From IMG/VR virus record IMGVR_UViG_3300031920_000373, positions 1 through 64,000 of that record: 64,000 nt of DNA. One strand, written 5' to 3'. The notes beneath the pieces are model-generated. The model did not search any database and was not told the origin of the DNA. It saw only the letters and a list, made by a program, of their open reading frames with translations. The number at the start of each line of letters is the position of its first letter. Position 1 is the stretch's first letter. The DNA comes from a virus. This document shows, piece by piece, positions 24,865 to 33,762 of the stretch. A program made the translations under genes and the position numbers.

Positions 24865-24889
24865 CTTTTATGTAAAATTATGTAAGAAT
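24861..24889 (+). promoter_or_regulatory. Class I early-type promoter 5
   Basis: TTGACT, a 17-base spacer and TGTAAGAAT followed by ATGTAT, the most divergent of the five copies. It drives the SF1 helicase. Confidence 0.7.
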
Positions 24890-24931
24890 ATGTATAGTTA
24901 AAAACGCTCACAAATAAACAGGAGGAAGACA

Positions 24932-26455
24932 ATGAGTTTTAAAGAGAGAATGCAGGCCAGAAAGCAGAAACCAGTAGAAGTGCCTACGGAGTTTAAAGGG
25001 CACAAAATGACTGAGGAACAACTATTTGCCATTGAGTGCATTATCAGTGGGTATGATACAAAGGCACAGGCTCCTGCTGGTAGCGGAAAGACTTTCACTC
25101 TGGAGGCGGCTGCAAGCCAAAAGAATAGAGAACTGGGCCTTTACCTCGCATTCAACAAAGCCATTGCTGATGAAGCTGGCAGAAAATTTGGTAACAATAC
25201 TGATTGCAGGACGGGTCATAGTCTTGCTTTTCGTGGTGTTGGGTACAAATACAAAGATCGTCTGGGAAAAATCACAGGGATGATGATAGCCAATAGCGGT
25301 AATATGGGTGATCTATCTTCATATCCCACAAAGTCAAATAAAGGATATGTCGTCCTGGATACAATTCGGAGATTCTGTTATTCAGATGATCCCGAATTTA
25401 AATTTCACCATGCTCCCGTCATCAAAGGACCATACTCTGATCTCCAGGTCAAACAGATGCGGGAAGAAGTCTACCCTATTGCCGCAAAAGTCTGGGAAAA
25501 GATCCGTGATGAGAAAGGAAGTCTTCCTATAACTCATGATCACTATTTGAAAATGTGGGCCCTGTCAAATCCTCAGATAAGCAAAGGATACATCTTGTTT
25601 GATGAGGCGCAGGATGCCAATGCGGTTATTCTTGGAGTTGTTAAACGCCAGAAGAACTGCCAGAAAATCTACGTTGGTGATAAATATCAACAAATCTATT
25701 CGTGGAGAGGTGCTGTCAATGCAATGGACTCCATTGAAACCAAACATCATGCCTTTATCACCCAGTCTTTCAGATTCGGGCAAGGTGTTGCTGATATGGC
25801 AAATAAGATTCTGGGATGTTACATGCATCCTTCTGAGGCTCCGCCTGCTATCATTGGTTTCCAGGAAAAAGAAAGTATTGTTTCACGGAAAGCGATTGAT
25901 GATCCAGATGTTCTTATCTGCCGGACCAATACAGGCGTGATTACCAATGTATTCAAGTACCTTGAGGAGGGCAAGGCAGTCTATGTCCAAGGGGGTGTGA
26001 CTACAATGATGAACATGCTCCGTGGTGCTGATGACTTGATGAACGGGAAAAGAACATATGTTCCTGACCTTACACTATTCAGCAATTGGGCAGAGGTTGT
26101 GGAATGCTCTGAAACAGAATCAGGTGCTGATCTCAGAACACTGGTAAGCATGATAAAGGATCATGGAATACCCAAACTCCTGGAAGCTTTGAACTGCACT
26201 CACAAATCGCACTTTGGTGCTGATATAACCATTACTACTGCTCACAAAGCAAAAGGTCTTGAATGGAGTAGGGTTAAACTGTACAATGATTTCCTGAGTC
26301 CATCCACAAATGATGCCGGTGAGGTGGTACCCATGCAACAAGGTGAAATCAATGTCCTATATGTGGCTGCGACGAGAGCGTTGGATGTTCTTGATATTTC
26401 AGCTTGTTCCGCTTGCCGTGACGAGGTTCTTTTCAGTTCAAAAAACTCTTTCTAA
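24932..26455 (+). CDS. UvrD/Rep-type SF1 DNA helicase
   Basis: A 507-residue superfamily 1 helicase, probably with a fork or recombination role like phage Dda. Motif I is APAGSGKT (around residue 49), motif II is LFDEAQD, motif III is VGDKYQQIYSWRGA, motif IV region is ITQSFRFG, and the C-terminal motifs are TAHKAKGLEW and YVAATRA. The first 11 residues MSFKERMQARK resemble the start of the SSB encoded at 47853. AGGAGG precedes the ATG. Confidence 0.9.
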   Translation: MSFKERMQARKQKPVEVPTEFKGHKMTEEQLFAIECIISGYDTKAQAPAGSGKTFTLEAAASQKNRELGLYLAFNKAIADEAGRKFGNNTDCRTGHSLAFRGVGYKYKDRLGKITGMMIANSGNMGDLSSYPTKSNKGYVVLDTIRRFCYSDDPEFKFHHAPVIKGPYSDLQVKQMREEVYPIAAKVWEKIRDEKGSLPITHDHYLKMWALSNPQISKGYILFDEAQDANAVILGVVKRQKNCQKIYVGDKYQQIYSWRGAVNAMDSIETKHHAFITQSFRFGQGVADMANKILGCYMHPSEAPPAIIGFQEKESIVSRKAIDDPDVLICRTNTGVITNVFKYLEEGKAVYVQGGVTTMMNMLRGADDLMNGKRTYVPDLTLFSNWAEVVECSETESGADLRTLVSMIKDHGIPKLLEALNCTHKSHFGADITITTAHKAKGLEWSRVKLYNDFLSPSTNDAGEVVPMQQGEINVLYVAATRALDVLDISACSACRDEVLFSSKNSF

Positions 26456-26466
26456 GGAGTATTAAA

Positions 26467-26640
26467 TTGGATTATAAATTTGCCATAGTCAATCATACCA
26501 CGTTACACATTTCCAAGTTCATGTCACGGGATGAATTATCGGATGCAGTTATTTCCTTTAAACACAAGGATATTGAATTTACTGCATTAAGGTATTATGA
26601 AAATATTAAAAGATGGGTTGCCTTTGACAAATGGGAATAA
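26467..26640 (+). CDS. Small hypothetical protein (57 aa), TTG start
   Basis: TTG follows AAGGAG by seven bases. The product (LDYKFAIVNHTTLHISKFMS at the start) ends inside the next gene's start, consistent with coupling. Function unknown. Confidence 0.5.
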   Translation: MDYKFAIVNHTTLHISKFMSRDELSDAVISFKHKDIEFTALRYYENIKRWVAFDKWE

Positions 26641-26804
26641 CTGTAACAAACAGCACTATGCCGGGAGGGTACACTCCTATTTGTGAAAAATGTGGAGTGT
26701 GCCTTTGCTGGGATATCTCAGAAGAGGAATACCAAGAACGCCCATTATTTTGGGATAACTGGACTTGCAAAGAATGTAGGGAGTATCATGAAAATAACAA
26801 TTAA
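26631..26804 (+). CDS. Small zinc-ribbon protein (57 aa)
   Basis: Two pairs, CEKCGVCLC and CKECRE, make a zinc ribbon with aromatic residues between. It overlaps both neighbours. Confidence 0.5.
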   Translation: MGITVTNSTMPGGYTPICEKCGVCLCWDISEEEYQERPLFWDNWTCKECREYHENNN

Positions 26805-27213
26805 TGGACATGTATACACCGAGGCGGAGATTATGACGGTAAAATCAGCTTTAACTAATTTTACCAGTGATTTAAATCATGGTGCAATGGGAGAAGATGA
26901 ACGTGGAGAAGCGATAACCAAAGGGTATATAAGTAATATCAAGAGTTTACTCCAAAAACTCCAAACCAAATGTGACAAGGTAGATAGAATCAAGTCACAT
27001 AAAAATATCACACAATTTCCTGGAGTATTGTTAAAAGAGGATGGGGATCCTAATGTAATTATTTCTGGAGTATACGATGAGGTGGATTCAGTAATAATTA
27101 TGGGAGATGGAAAAGATGGGGAGCCCTACTTTGCTTCATCTATTGCTGACGGTGCTGAAATCTTGTGGTTATTGAAAAAACTGGAACTCAAATTGTTGAC
27201 AGATTTCACATGA
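26788..27213 (+). CDS. Hypothetical protein
   Basis: A 141-residue protein starting MKITINGHVYTEAEIMTVKS. An earlier in-frame start would lie entirely inside the zinc-ribbon gene, so I prefer 26788. It overlaps the primase start, which suggests a replication-linked role. No family recognised. Confidence 0.6.
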   Translation: MKITINGHVYTEAEIMTVKSALTNFTSDLNHGAMGEDERGEAITKGYISNIKSLLQKLQTKCDKVDRIKSHKNITQFPGVLLKEDGDPNVIISGVYDEVDSVIIMGDGKDGEPYFASSIADGAEILWLLKKLELKLLTDFT

Positions 27214-28178
27214 AGATGAAAAGACAAGTCCAACTCCGCAAAGAGAATAAAGGCAAGGGAAAAGTTCAACTAAATTTCGATGCCATTGATATGCGGGAAG
27301 TCCTTTCTCATTGTGGAATAGAGTACGATGAAACAGGAAAAAACGTATCTAATGGATGGCTGGGCACACAATGTCCTTTTCCTGGATGTGACGATCATTC
27401 AAACCATATGGGTATTTGTCTGACAAGTCCAGTTGTGACTTGTTATAAGTGTGGTGGAAAAGGAAACTATCTCACCTATCTGGGTGTACAACTTGGTAAT
27501 TTTGGACAAGCTATTGATATCCTTCAAAAATTCACTCCCAGAGAATTACGCCTGTACAAGAAAGAGGAAAATGAGTTCAATGTGGTTCACGTTGATCTGC
27601 CTGAGGAAGCTGTAAAAGAAATCCCAAGGGCTCATTATGACTATATCAGAGGACGCGGATTTGATCCTAAAGAGTTAACCTTAATGTACGACCTATACTT
27701 TTGTGAATATGGTGATTGGGCAGATAGAATTATTGCTCCCATTTACAATAGGAACAGATTGATCACTTTCACCAGTATTGATATCAATGAGGAGTCTGAT
27801 TTAAGGTACAAACATCTTAGAAAAGAGGATTCAATAACTCATTGCAAGAATTACCTATATGGGCTTGAGCAATGTACTGGCAGGACTATTGTGGTAGTTG
27901 AGGGGTATTTTGATAAACTCAGAATAGGCCCTGGGTGTGTTTGTACATTCGGGACCAAAGTGACTGCTCATCAAAAGAGGTTATTAGTTAAGTTTAGTAA
28001 ATCCATTATTCTATTCGATGGGGATGAGGCTGGGTGGGTAAATGGCAAGAAGCTTGCTCATGATATGAGTTCCCATCAAGAGGTGGAACTGATAACACTT
28101 GAAGAAGGGATGGATCCCGATAAGTTACCAAAAGAAGATGTTAAGTATTTAAAACAGTTACTTAGAACGAGGTGGTAG
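27210..28178 (+). CDS. DnaG-type DNA primase
   Basis: It makes RNA primers for lagging-strand synthesis. The 322-residue product has an N-terminal zinc site (CPFPGCDDHSNH with CYKCGGKGN, about residues 55-90) and a TOPRIM domain (VVVEGYFDK, then ILFDGDEAGW). It is short for a bacterial DnaG and lacks a clear helicase-interaction domain, as in phage primases. The ATG at 27210 is preferred over GTG at 27165 because it overlaps the previous stop. Confidence 0.88.
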   Translation: MKMKRQVQLRKENKGKGKVQLNFDAIDMREVLSHCGIEYDETGKNVSNGWLGTQCPFPGCDDHSNHMGICLTSPVVTCYKCGGKGNYLTYLGVQLGNFGQAIDILQKFTPRELRLYKKEENEFNVVHVDLPEEAVKEIPRAHYDYIRGRGFDPKELTLMYDLYFCEYGDWADRIIAPIYNRNRLITFTSIDINEESDLRYKHLRKEDSITHCKNYLYGLEQCTGRTIVVVEGYFDKLRIGPGCVCTFGTKVTAHQKRLLVKFSKSIILFDGDEAGWVNGKKLAHDMSSHQEVELITLEEGMDPDKLPKEDVKYLKQLLRTRW

Positions 28179-28205
28179 TATTCGGTATTTGCGAATAGCG
28201 AATAC
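28178..28205. repeat. Short hairpin after primase
   Basis: GTATTCG and CGAATAC form a 7-bp stem over a 14-base loop in the gap after the primase stop. No T-tract follows, so a terminator is unlikely; role unknown. Confidence 0.4.
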
Positions 28206-28265
28206 AGAGTGCCTTGTAATAAATTCGGTGTGTTAAGTACTCAAAACACATAAAAGGAGAAAAAA

Positions 28266-28499
28266 ATGTCAACAAAAAGATTAAGGAGAAAGATAAAAAA
28301 ATCCGCGGTTTCTCAAGCATATACGGAAATGAGTGCCACTAAAAAAGTTATGAGGCAACAAGCTCATGGATTCGTGTGTCACGGGTTTATTTCCGAACCT
28401 GAGTATAAAAAGGTTATCAAGAGAATCAGTGAATATTATGATCCATTATTAAATGCATTCAGGAAAAAAATGGAAAAGGAGAAAGATGGCAGTTCCTAA
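28266..28499 (+). CDS. Basic hypothetical protein
   Basis: A 77-residue Lys/Arg-rich helical protein behind AAAAGGAG. It is likely nucleic-acid binding by charge only. It overlaps the next gene. Confidence 0.6.
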   Translation: MSTKRLRRKIKKSAVSQAYTEMSATKKVMRQQAHGFVCHGFISEPEYKKVIKRISEYYDPLLNAFRKKMEKEKDGSS

Positions 28500-28710
28500 A
28501 AGTATCATAGAAAAGTATCTTCCACAGGATAAGGAATCTCTTATGTACGGAGTCCCTGTCCCAGAACTGACAAGAGAGGAGCTTGAATCACTGTTGGTGT
28601 TTTCAGAAATAAAAGGCAGTAAACAAAGTGAAACCCGAAGATCAAGGAGAAATTACAATGAAATGTCCCGCATGTGGTGGAAAGGGCTATCTTATTCCGG
28701 ACGATCCTGA
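28486..28710 (+). CDS. Hypothetical protein
   Basis: A 74-residue protein starting MAVPKSIIEKYLPQ, with AAAGGAG before the ATG at 28486. The middle is acidic and the C-terminus basic. Overlaps the next gene by 53 bases. Function unknown. Confidence 0.5.
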   Translation: MAVPKSIIEKYLPQDKESLMYGVPVPELTREELESLLVFSEIKGSKQSETRRSRRNYNEMSRMWWKGLSYSGRS

Positions 28711-29077
28711 TATAGATATCTATAATATCTATATTTGCCCTGTTTGTAGAGGTGATGAAAAAGAAAAAGTAAAACCTTATGCAAACAGGAGCCGAGACGG
28801 CGAAAGAGTAACACATTACAGGAGAAAATATCCAGATTCAGCCTACCATAATATAGTGACAAAGAAGGCAAAATTCTTTGGACATTTGATGTACTGCATT
28901 TTGATTGCGGGGGGTGCTCCAAGTTGTTTCACTTATATGAGGCTGAGAGATAGAACAATGGAAGAGATTCTGGACTCACTTCTGCCAAATGGTGTAAATT
29001 TTACTGTAACATACGATGGACCAAAAGAAAGTTTATCCAAGTACAGAAAAAGTGTTGACAATGACATAAGCCCGTAG
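28658..29077 (+). CDS. DnaJ-type zinc-finger protein
   Basis: A 139-residue protein that opens with CPACGGKGYL and CPVCRGDE, the spacing of a DnaJ-like zinc module, followed by a domain with no recognised motif. AAGGAG precedes the ATG at 28658. Function unknown. Confidence 0.6.
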   Translation: MKCPACGGKGYLIPDDPDIDIYNIYICPVCRGDEKEKVKPYANRSRDGERVTHYRRKYPDSAYHNIVTKKAKFFGHLMYCILIAGGAPSCFTYMRLRDRTMEEILDSLLPNGVNFTVTYDGPKESLSKYRKSVDNDISP

Positions 29078-29188
29078 TATAGTTGAATTTCATTGATTAT
29101 AAATGCTGTTCAGCGTGGTTGCTTTACAGAGCTATTAATGAATCGGGTAAAGATTGAAAGGGAGTAAAAAGACTCTTTTTAAAAAAAA

Positions 29189-29257
29189 ATGGTCTTGATT
29201 GCCCATTGAATGTTACCAGCATTCGCCCTTTCAAGATCGGGATCATTTTTTTTTAAA
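29189..29257 (+). terminator. Probable intrinsic terminator
   Basis: A poly-A stretch, a stem built on GGTCTTGA/TCAAGATC with an inner GAATG/CATTC helix, and a following run of nine T. It isolates the GIY-YIG gene from the upstream operon; the symmetric A and T runs could terminate in both directions. Confidence 0.5.
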
Positions 29258-29267
29258 AGGAGTTTTT

Positions 29268-29966
29268 ATGTTTATTGACATTAATAATCTTTCTATATTG
29301 GATTTAACTGGCCTACGGGAAATTAAAACCAATATAGAAAGAGAAATTAAACTAAGGGAAAAAACATTAAAAGAAAAAAGAAAAAAGATTCAAGAAGAAA
29401 AAGATAAAATAACCATAAAAAAAGAAAATAAAACAGAAAAAAAACGGCAAGACTGTAAAAAACACAAACTGTATCTTCCCCTCCCCATAAATGGACATTA
29501 TTGTAGATGTCTGTCATACCTTCCTTACCTACTTAGTCAAGATTGGACACATCTGTATAAAGATGCCTGGTTAGATGATGAAAAAAAATACTATGTATAT
29601 GCCCACACAAATCCTTTAAAACAAAATACACACATAACAAGTAGGTTAATAATACCTGGTATTCCTTTTTATATAGGAAAAGGTACAGGAGATAGAGCAT
29701 GGGATTTAAAAAGAAATCAAGGGCATGGTAAAGAAATAAAAAAAATATCACTATTTGTACCTGAAAACGATATTGTTTTTATAGTTAAAGATAATCTTAC
29801 AGAGGAACAGGCATTTATATTAGAATCAAAACTTATATATTTCTTTGGTACTATATATGGATTAAGAAAAAAAGGTATATTATATAATTTAAATGAAGAA
29901 AGAACTCCTTTGTTTAGTGAACAAAAATTTGTGTTACGAAAAAAACAAAATAGGGGTGTGGTATGA
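29268..29966 (+). CDS. GIY-YIG family endonuclease, probable free-standing homing nuclease
   Basis: A 232-residue protein with a charged coiled-coil N-terminus (residues 25-65) and a GIY-YIG nuclease core: YYVYAHTNP, then PFYIGKGTGDRAW, and a conserved Glu in LTEEQAFILESKLI. The arrangement is that of phage Seg-like and LEM-3/GIY-YIG nucleases. It is markedly AT-rich compared with its neighbours. It has its own AAAAGGAG site after a terminator and overlaps the initiator gene by four bases, as expected for an inserted mobile gene. Confidence 0.75.
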   Translation: MFIDINNLSILDLTGLREIKTNIEREIKLREKTLKEKRKKIQEEKDKITIKKENKTEKKRQDCKKHKLYLPLPINGHYCRCLSYLPYLLSQDWTHLYKDAWLDDEKKYYVYAHTNPLKQNTHITSRLIIPGIPFYIGKGTGDRAWDLKRNQGHGKEIKKISLFVPENDIVFIVKDNLTEEQAFILESKLIYFFGTIYGLRKKGILYNLNEERTPLFSEQKFVLRKKQNRGVV

Positions 29967-31333
29967 AACATGGTGAAGAATTTAATCCTAGAATAAAGTT
30001 CTACGGACTTTTTGTTCCTAATTGCATAGCTATGAATGATAAAATACTTGATGCTCCTAAGTTACTGTTAGGAAGATTAATGCAGTTTGCAGGAAAAGAT
30101 GGAAAAGCTTATCCTACTGTGGGCAGATTAGCTATGGAGCTTGGATGGAGCAAAAAGAAAAGTCAAAGAAATATAAAGGTCCTGAAAGACATGGGCTTAA
30201 TAAATGTAAGTAAATTAGAGCCTGACAACCCTATCTCTCCGAATATATACGCATTCCCATATAGCCCACTATACGACTTTGAACCGGGTGACAATGTTGA
30301 CACCGGGTGTGATGGAGAAGACGATGGAACCTCTATACCGGGTGACACGGATGTCACCGGGCCGGTGTCACGGATGTCACCACATATAATAGAATCAGAA
30401 ATAATAGAATCACCTATTTGTAATTCTTCTAAAGAAGAATATGCTCCTGCGGAGCCTACCTCTGCGAGTGATAGTCCTCTTGATTACAATGGCTTACTTT
30501 GTTCAATGTGTAATGAACCTCAATTCTCTTGTAAATCAGGAGATACCTGCAAGAATGGGCATGGAGGAGTTGAAGGCATTGAAAAAGAAGAAATTGCTCC
30601 TATATCAATATTTCCTACTAAGTTAAAAAGGATTATTAAAACTCCGAATCCTTTCAAATATTCCCCTAAGACATTGAAAATCATTGTTCATTGGGAAAAA
30701 CGTGGAGGTAAAGTTCATTATAAAACAACATCAGGCAATGGGCTTGATAAAATCAAAAATATGATTGATTATGAATTATTAACTCCTGGATTAAACTCTT
30801 GCTATTCCCGACATACGAAAAATGATGACCTTAAAAAGAAACAGTGGACTGTAAATGAAATTTTGCAGTCAATTGATTTTTATACCCAAACTTTGAACAA
30901 AGATGTTTCCAAAATGTATTTCAGTCAGTTTGTGTGGATAGAGTATTTTGGACCCGCATCCCGTCATCTTAGAAACCACTCACCTTTGCTTGACAGCTTT
31001 AGAAATCTTCCCGATGAAGCTACAGAAAAATGGCAAGCATTGCTCAGGAAGAAATTCAATAAACTGTTTCCTTCAGTTGATATCAACTCCACAGTTCTTC
31101 TCAATACTGCCGCCTATCTTGTTCAACAAGATATAGAGTTTAAGGTTGTTGATAGTGGAGTACTTGGCAATCATATGGTGAATCTATATGTTGCCTATAT
31201 GAGAAGGATAGTAACTGCTAAAGGTGATTATGAATCCTTAAAATATATGTCGGGACAAAAGAATCTGGATGATTTCGTCACATACTTCCTAACTAAATCA
31301 GTAAAGCTGAGAAAGAGGTCAAAACTTGCTTGA
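29963..31333 (+). CDS. Winged-helix replication initiator-like protein
   Basis: A 456-residue protein. The N-terminal winged-helix domain (about residues 20-85: APKLLLGRLMQFAGKDG, AYPTVGRLAMELGWSKKKSQ) is of the type found in phage replication initiators such as RepO/DnaD-like proteins. A long acidic linker with a small CSMCNEPQFSC motif leads to a helical C-terminal domain. The gene sits directly before the DnaB-type helicase, as lambda O sits before P. It carries iteron-like repeats at 30283-30381 inside the coding sequence. Confidence 0.65.
   Translation: MKHGEEFNPRIKFYGLFVPNCIAMNDKILDAPKLLLGRLMQFAGKDGKAYPTVGRLAMELGWSKKKSQRNIKVLKDMGLINVSKLEPDNPISPNIYAFPYSPLYDFEPGDNVDTGCDGEDDGTSIPGDTDVTGPVSRMSPHIIESEIIESPICNSSKEEYAPAEPTSASDSPLDYNGLLCSMCNEPQFSCKSGDTCKNGHGGVEGIEKEEIAPISIFPTKLKRIIKTPNPFKYSPKTLKIIVHWEKRGGKVHYKTTSGNGLDKIKNMIDYELLTPGLNSCYSRHTKNDDLKKKQWTVNEILQSIDFYTQTLNKDVSKMYFSQFVWIEYFGPASRHLRNHSPLLDSFRNLPDEATEKWQALLRKKFNKLFPSVDINSTVLLNTAAYLVQQDIEFKVVDSGVLGNHMVNLYVAYMRRIVTAKGDYESLKYMSGQKNLDDFVTYFLTKSVKLRKRSKLA
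30283..30381. repeat. Iteron-like repeats inside the initiator gene
   Basis: ACCGGGTG occurs at 30283, 30302 and 30337. It is followed by the perfect palindrome GGTGACACGGATGTCACC (30341-30358) and a near copy GGTGTCACGGATGTCACC (30364-30381). These encode the protein's acidic linker. The cluster is GC-rich compared with its surroundings and resembles a lambda-type internal origin. Confidence 0.55.
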
Positions 31334-32840
31334 TACTAAAACCATTTCTTCCACAGAAGAAAAGCGGATTGTGACGGGTATGATTGTCTCCACTGAATTT
31401 ATGCAGGCCATCAAGCCCATCTATTCTCTGGACTACTTCAAAAATTCTTATTTAAAAACAGTCGCCGAATGGGTGGATATATTCTTTGAGGAATACGGTA
31501 AAAGCCCTTTCCTGCATATAAAAGATATATTCGAGGCAGAGTCACATTATCTGGATGAAAATGATGTGGAAATGATTGAAATGCTTCTCGGTGATCTGGA
31601 TGATAAATTCGATGAAGGAGAGATAAATCTAAAGTATTGGACAGACAGTGCAAATGATTATTTCCGTTCCCGGGAACTTGAGATAACGGTCAACAATATT
31701 TCCGTATTAAATGAGAAAGGAGATCTTGAAGGTGCTGAAAAGGAAATAGAGAACTTCAAGAAAGTTACCCTTGAGATTGATCAGGGGGCACTTATTAATC
31801 CTGGTGACTTAAATCAACAGGAGAGAATCTATGAAAAGAGGGAAAAGGATGATAAAAACTTTTTTCAACTTCCAGGGGATCTGGGAAAATATCTTGGTAA
31901 TCAGAAACGTGGTGATGTTGTTGCTTATTACGGACCCGCCAAACGTGGTAAAACTTTCACCCTAATCAATCAATTCAAACATGGTGTCCTGAATAGACGT
32001 AAAACCTTATTCTGGTCCATAGAAATGACGGATACAGAATGTCTCCCAAGAGTAAACAAATCCTTCTATCCTATGATAGACAAAGAACCCGGAATATATA
32101 AATTTCCTGTATTTGATTGTGTTCACAACCAGACTGGGGATTGTGGGGATGGCTTGTCCCCTGCTATTCTTTATCAAGATGGAGATTTCGTAGACGACCC
32201 TACTCATATTCCTTGTACAAAGTGCCGAAAACATCCTGATAATGCTGAATCAGTAAGGTATGAAATGGCAGTATATCAGGACTCTATTTATAGGGAACAT
32301 GATGATATTTTTGCTATTCGTGAAGTCCATAAAAAATATAAGAGGATGTTTGATAAATATGGCAGATTATCAATTCATCCCAAGTACACACTTACCTATG
32401 AAAAGATGATGCGTGATCTGGATGTTTTTTGGAGAACTCAGAAATGGTTTCCTGATATCCTGATCATTGATTATATTGACATTCTTGGAATTAATTCAAG
32501 CTTTGATGATTACAGGCTTGAAGATGAAAGATGGAAGTTACTCGCTAAGATTGCAGGTGAAACAAACACACTGGTAATCACAGCGACACAGGCAAATAAA
32601 GCGGGCCATACTACTGATGTCTTGGACGCAACTCACCAGGGTGGATTTTATGGCAAGAACAGGCACGTTAACTTAATGGTTGGCTTAAATCAGCCAGCAG
32701 AAGACAAGGCACGGGGAATAATGAATTTTGGTATAACCGAAGCAAGGGACAAGGAATATATCCCAGGTCAAACATGTGCTGTATTACAGGACTTTAAGAC
32801 CGGCCAAGCTTACTTAGATTCATATTACGCCTACGTGTAA
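31326..32840 (+). CDS. DnaB-type replicative helicase
   Basis: A 504-residue RecA-fold helicase that should unwind the fork. The N-terminal 150 residues are helical, as in DnaB. The motor domain has Walker A GPAKRGKT (around residue 203), LFWSIEMTD, Walker B ILIIDYIDIL and VITATQANK. Between motifs there is an inserted Cys cluster (CVHNQTGDCGD and CTKCRKH) that may bind zinc, which is not usual for DnaB. TTG start, coupled to the initiator gene. Confidence 0.85.
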   Translation: MLDTKTISSTEEKRIVTGMIVSTEFMQAIKPIYSLDYFKNSYLKTVAEWVDIFFEEYGKSPFLHIKDIFEAESHYLDENDVEMIEMLLGDLDDKFDEGEINLKYWTDSANDYFRSRELEITVNNISVLNEKGDLEGAEKEIENFKKVTLEIDQGALINPGDLNQQERIYEKREKDDKNFFQLPGDLGKYLGNQKRGDVVAYYGPAKRGKTFTLINQFKHGVLNRRKTLFWSIEMTDTECLPRVNKSFYPMIDKEPGIYKFPVFDCVHNQTGDCGDGLSPAILYQDGDFVDDPTHIPCTKCRKHPDNAESVRYEMAVYQDSIYREHDDIFAIREVHKKYKRMFDKYGRLSIHPKYTLTYEKMMRDLDVFWRTQKWFPDILIIDYIDILGINSSFDDYRLEDERWKLLAKIAGETNTLVITATQANKAGHTTDVLDATHQGGFYGKNRHVNLMVGLNQPAEDKARGIMNFGITEARDKEYIPGQTCAVLQDFKTGQAYLDSYYAYV

Positions 32841-32854
32841 AAGGAGGCATTACT

Positions 32855-33451
32855 ATGCCAGAAAAAATGTGGGAACCTGTAGAAGGTGTGAAAAGAGAAA
32901 AAGAGTGGATTGGTGTTAATCTTGATGGAACTCTTTCCGTTTACCATAATGAAGAATTTTATGGTAAATACGGTCCAGAAACAATTGGCGAACCTATCCC
33001 TGAAATGGTTGAAAGAGTAAAGTGGGGGGTCATGAACGGAAAGAGAGTAAAAATCTTTACTGCTCGGGCCTCTTTTAAAACAGCCAAGCATCTGGGAACT
33101 CAATCCTGGAAAATGAAAAAAGCTGTTCATCAATGGTTGCTTGACAATCTTGGATTTGATCTTGAGGTAACAAATGAAAAAGACTTTGCAATGGTTGAAC
33201 TCTGGGATGATATCAGTCTTGTCTGTGTAGAACGTAATACAGGAAAAGTATGTAATACTAATTTGGTAGAAAACCACACGGTTGTTAAAAAGGGAACTTT
33301 CATCTTGCGTTGTGAGCCTTCCGTTCCTATTGAGTTACGCCACCAAATGGGAGAATTGATCGGACAGCATGGATTTGATGTGCATGGATCTGGTGAAAGG
33401 CTTAACGGTAAATCATGTGATATCTCCTTTTCAAAAAAACAGTTGATTTAA
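32855..33451 (+). CDS. HAD-like protein with altered nucleophile
   Basis: A 198-residue protein with HAD motif I region WIGVNLDGTLSVY, motif II KIFTARAS and motif IV region VELWDDISLV. The first Asp of the DxDGT motif, the phosphoryl-accepting nucleophile in active HAD phosphatases, is Asn22 here. The enzyme may therefore be inactive or use a different chemistry. AAAGGAGG precedes the ATG. It could be a nucleotidase relative or a regulatory binder. Confidence 0.7.
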   Translation: MPEKMWEPVEGVKREKEWIGVNLDGTLSVYHNEEFYGKYGPETIGEPIPEMVERVKWGVMNGKRVKIFTARASFKTAKHLGTQSWKMKKAVHQWLLDNLGFDLEVTNEKDFAMVELWDDISLVCVERNTGKVCNTNLVENHTVVKKGTFILRCEPSVPIELRHQMGELIGQHGFDVHGSGERLNGKSCDISFSKKQLI

Positions 33452-33548
33452 GCTCTTTTAAACACAAAGCAGTATCATAGCACTAAAAACGCTTAAAACG
33501 CTTAAAAAGCATCAAATCCTTGTACACGGTTTGAAAGGATTAAAAACA

Positions 33549-33758
33549 ATGATCATACGAATGAATCAAACAGAAGTAAAAATGGCGGAAACTTTTTTAG
33601 AAAAAGTAAAAACGGGTGAAGTGACTCACGGAGTTGTTTGCTACAGAGATAAAAAAGGAACAGTTTCTTATCAATTGTTTAGTCCTGAACATGTGACATA
33701 TATAATAGGCATGATGGAAAGATGCAAGCATAAAATCATGAATGATTTCGGAGAATAA
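33549..33758 (+). CDS. Hypothetical protein
   Basis: A 69-residue protein beginning MIIRMNQTEVKMAETFLEKV. The preceding gap (33452-33548) holds an AT-rich inverted repeat (CTTTTAA/TTAAAAAG) related in style to elements A and B, with AGTATCATAGCACT in its loop. Function unknown. Confidence 0.55.
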   Translation: MIIRMNQTEVKMAETFLEKVKTGEVTHGVVCYRDKKGTVSYQLFSPEHVTYIIGMMERCKHKIMNDFGE

Positions 33759-33762
33759 ATTT

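Noticed and set aside
29189-29257. tRNA-like fold before the GIY-YIG gene
   Set aside because: No acceptor/T-arm pattern; a stem followed by nine T fits a terminator better. No tRNA was found anywhere in the window.
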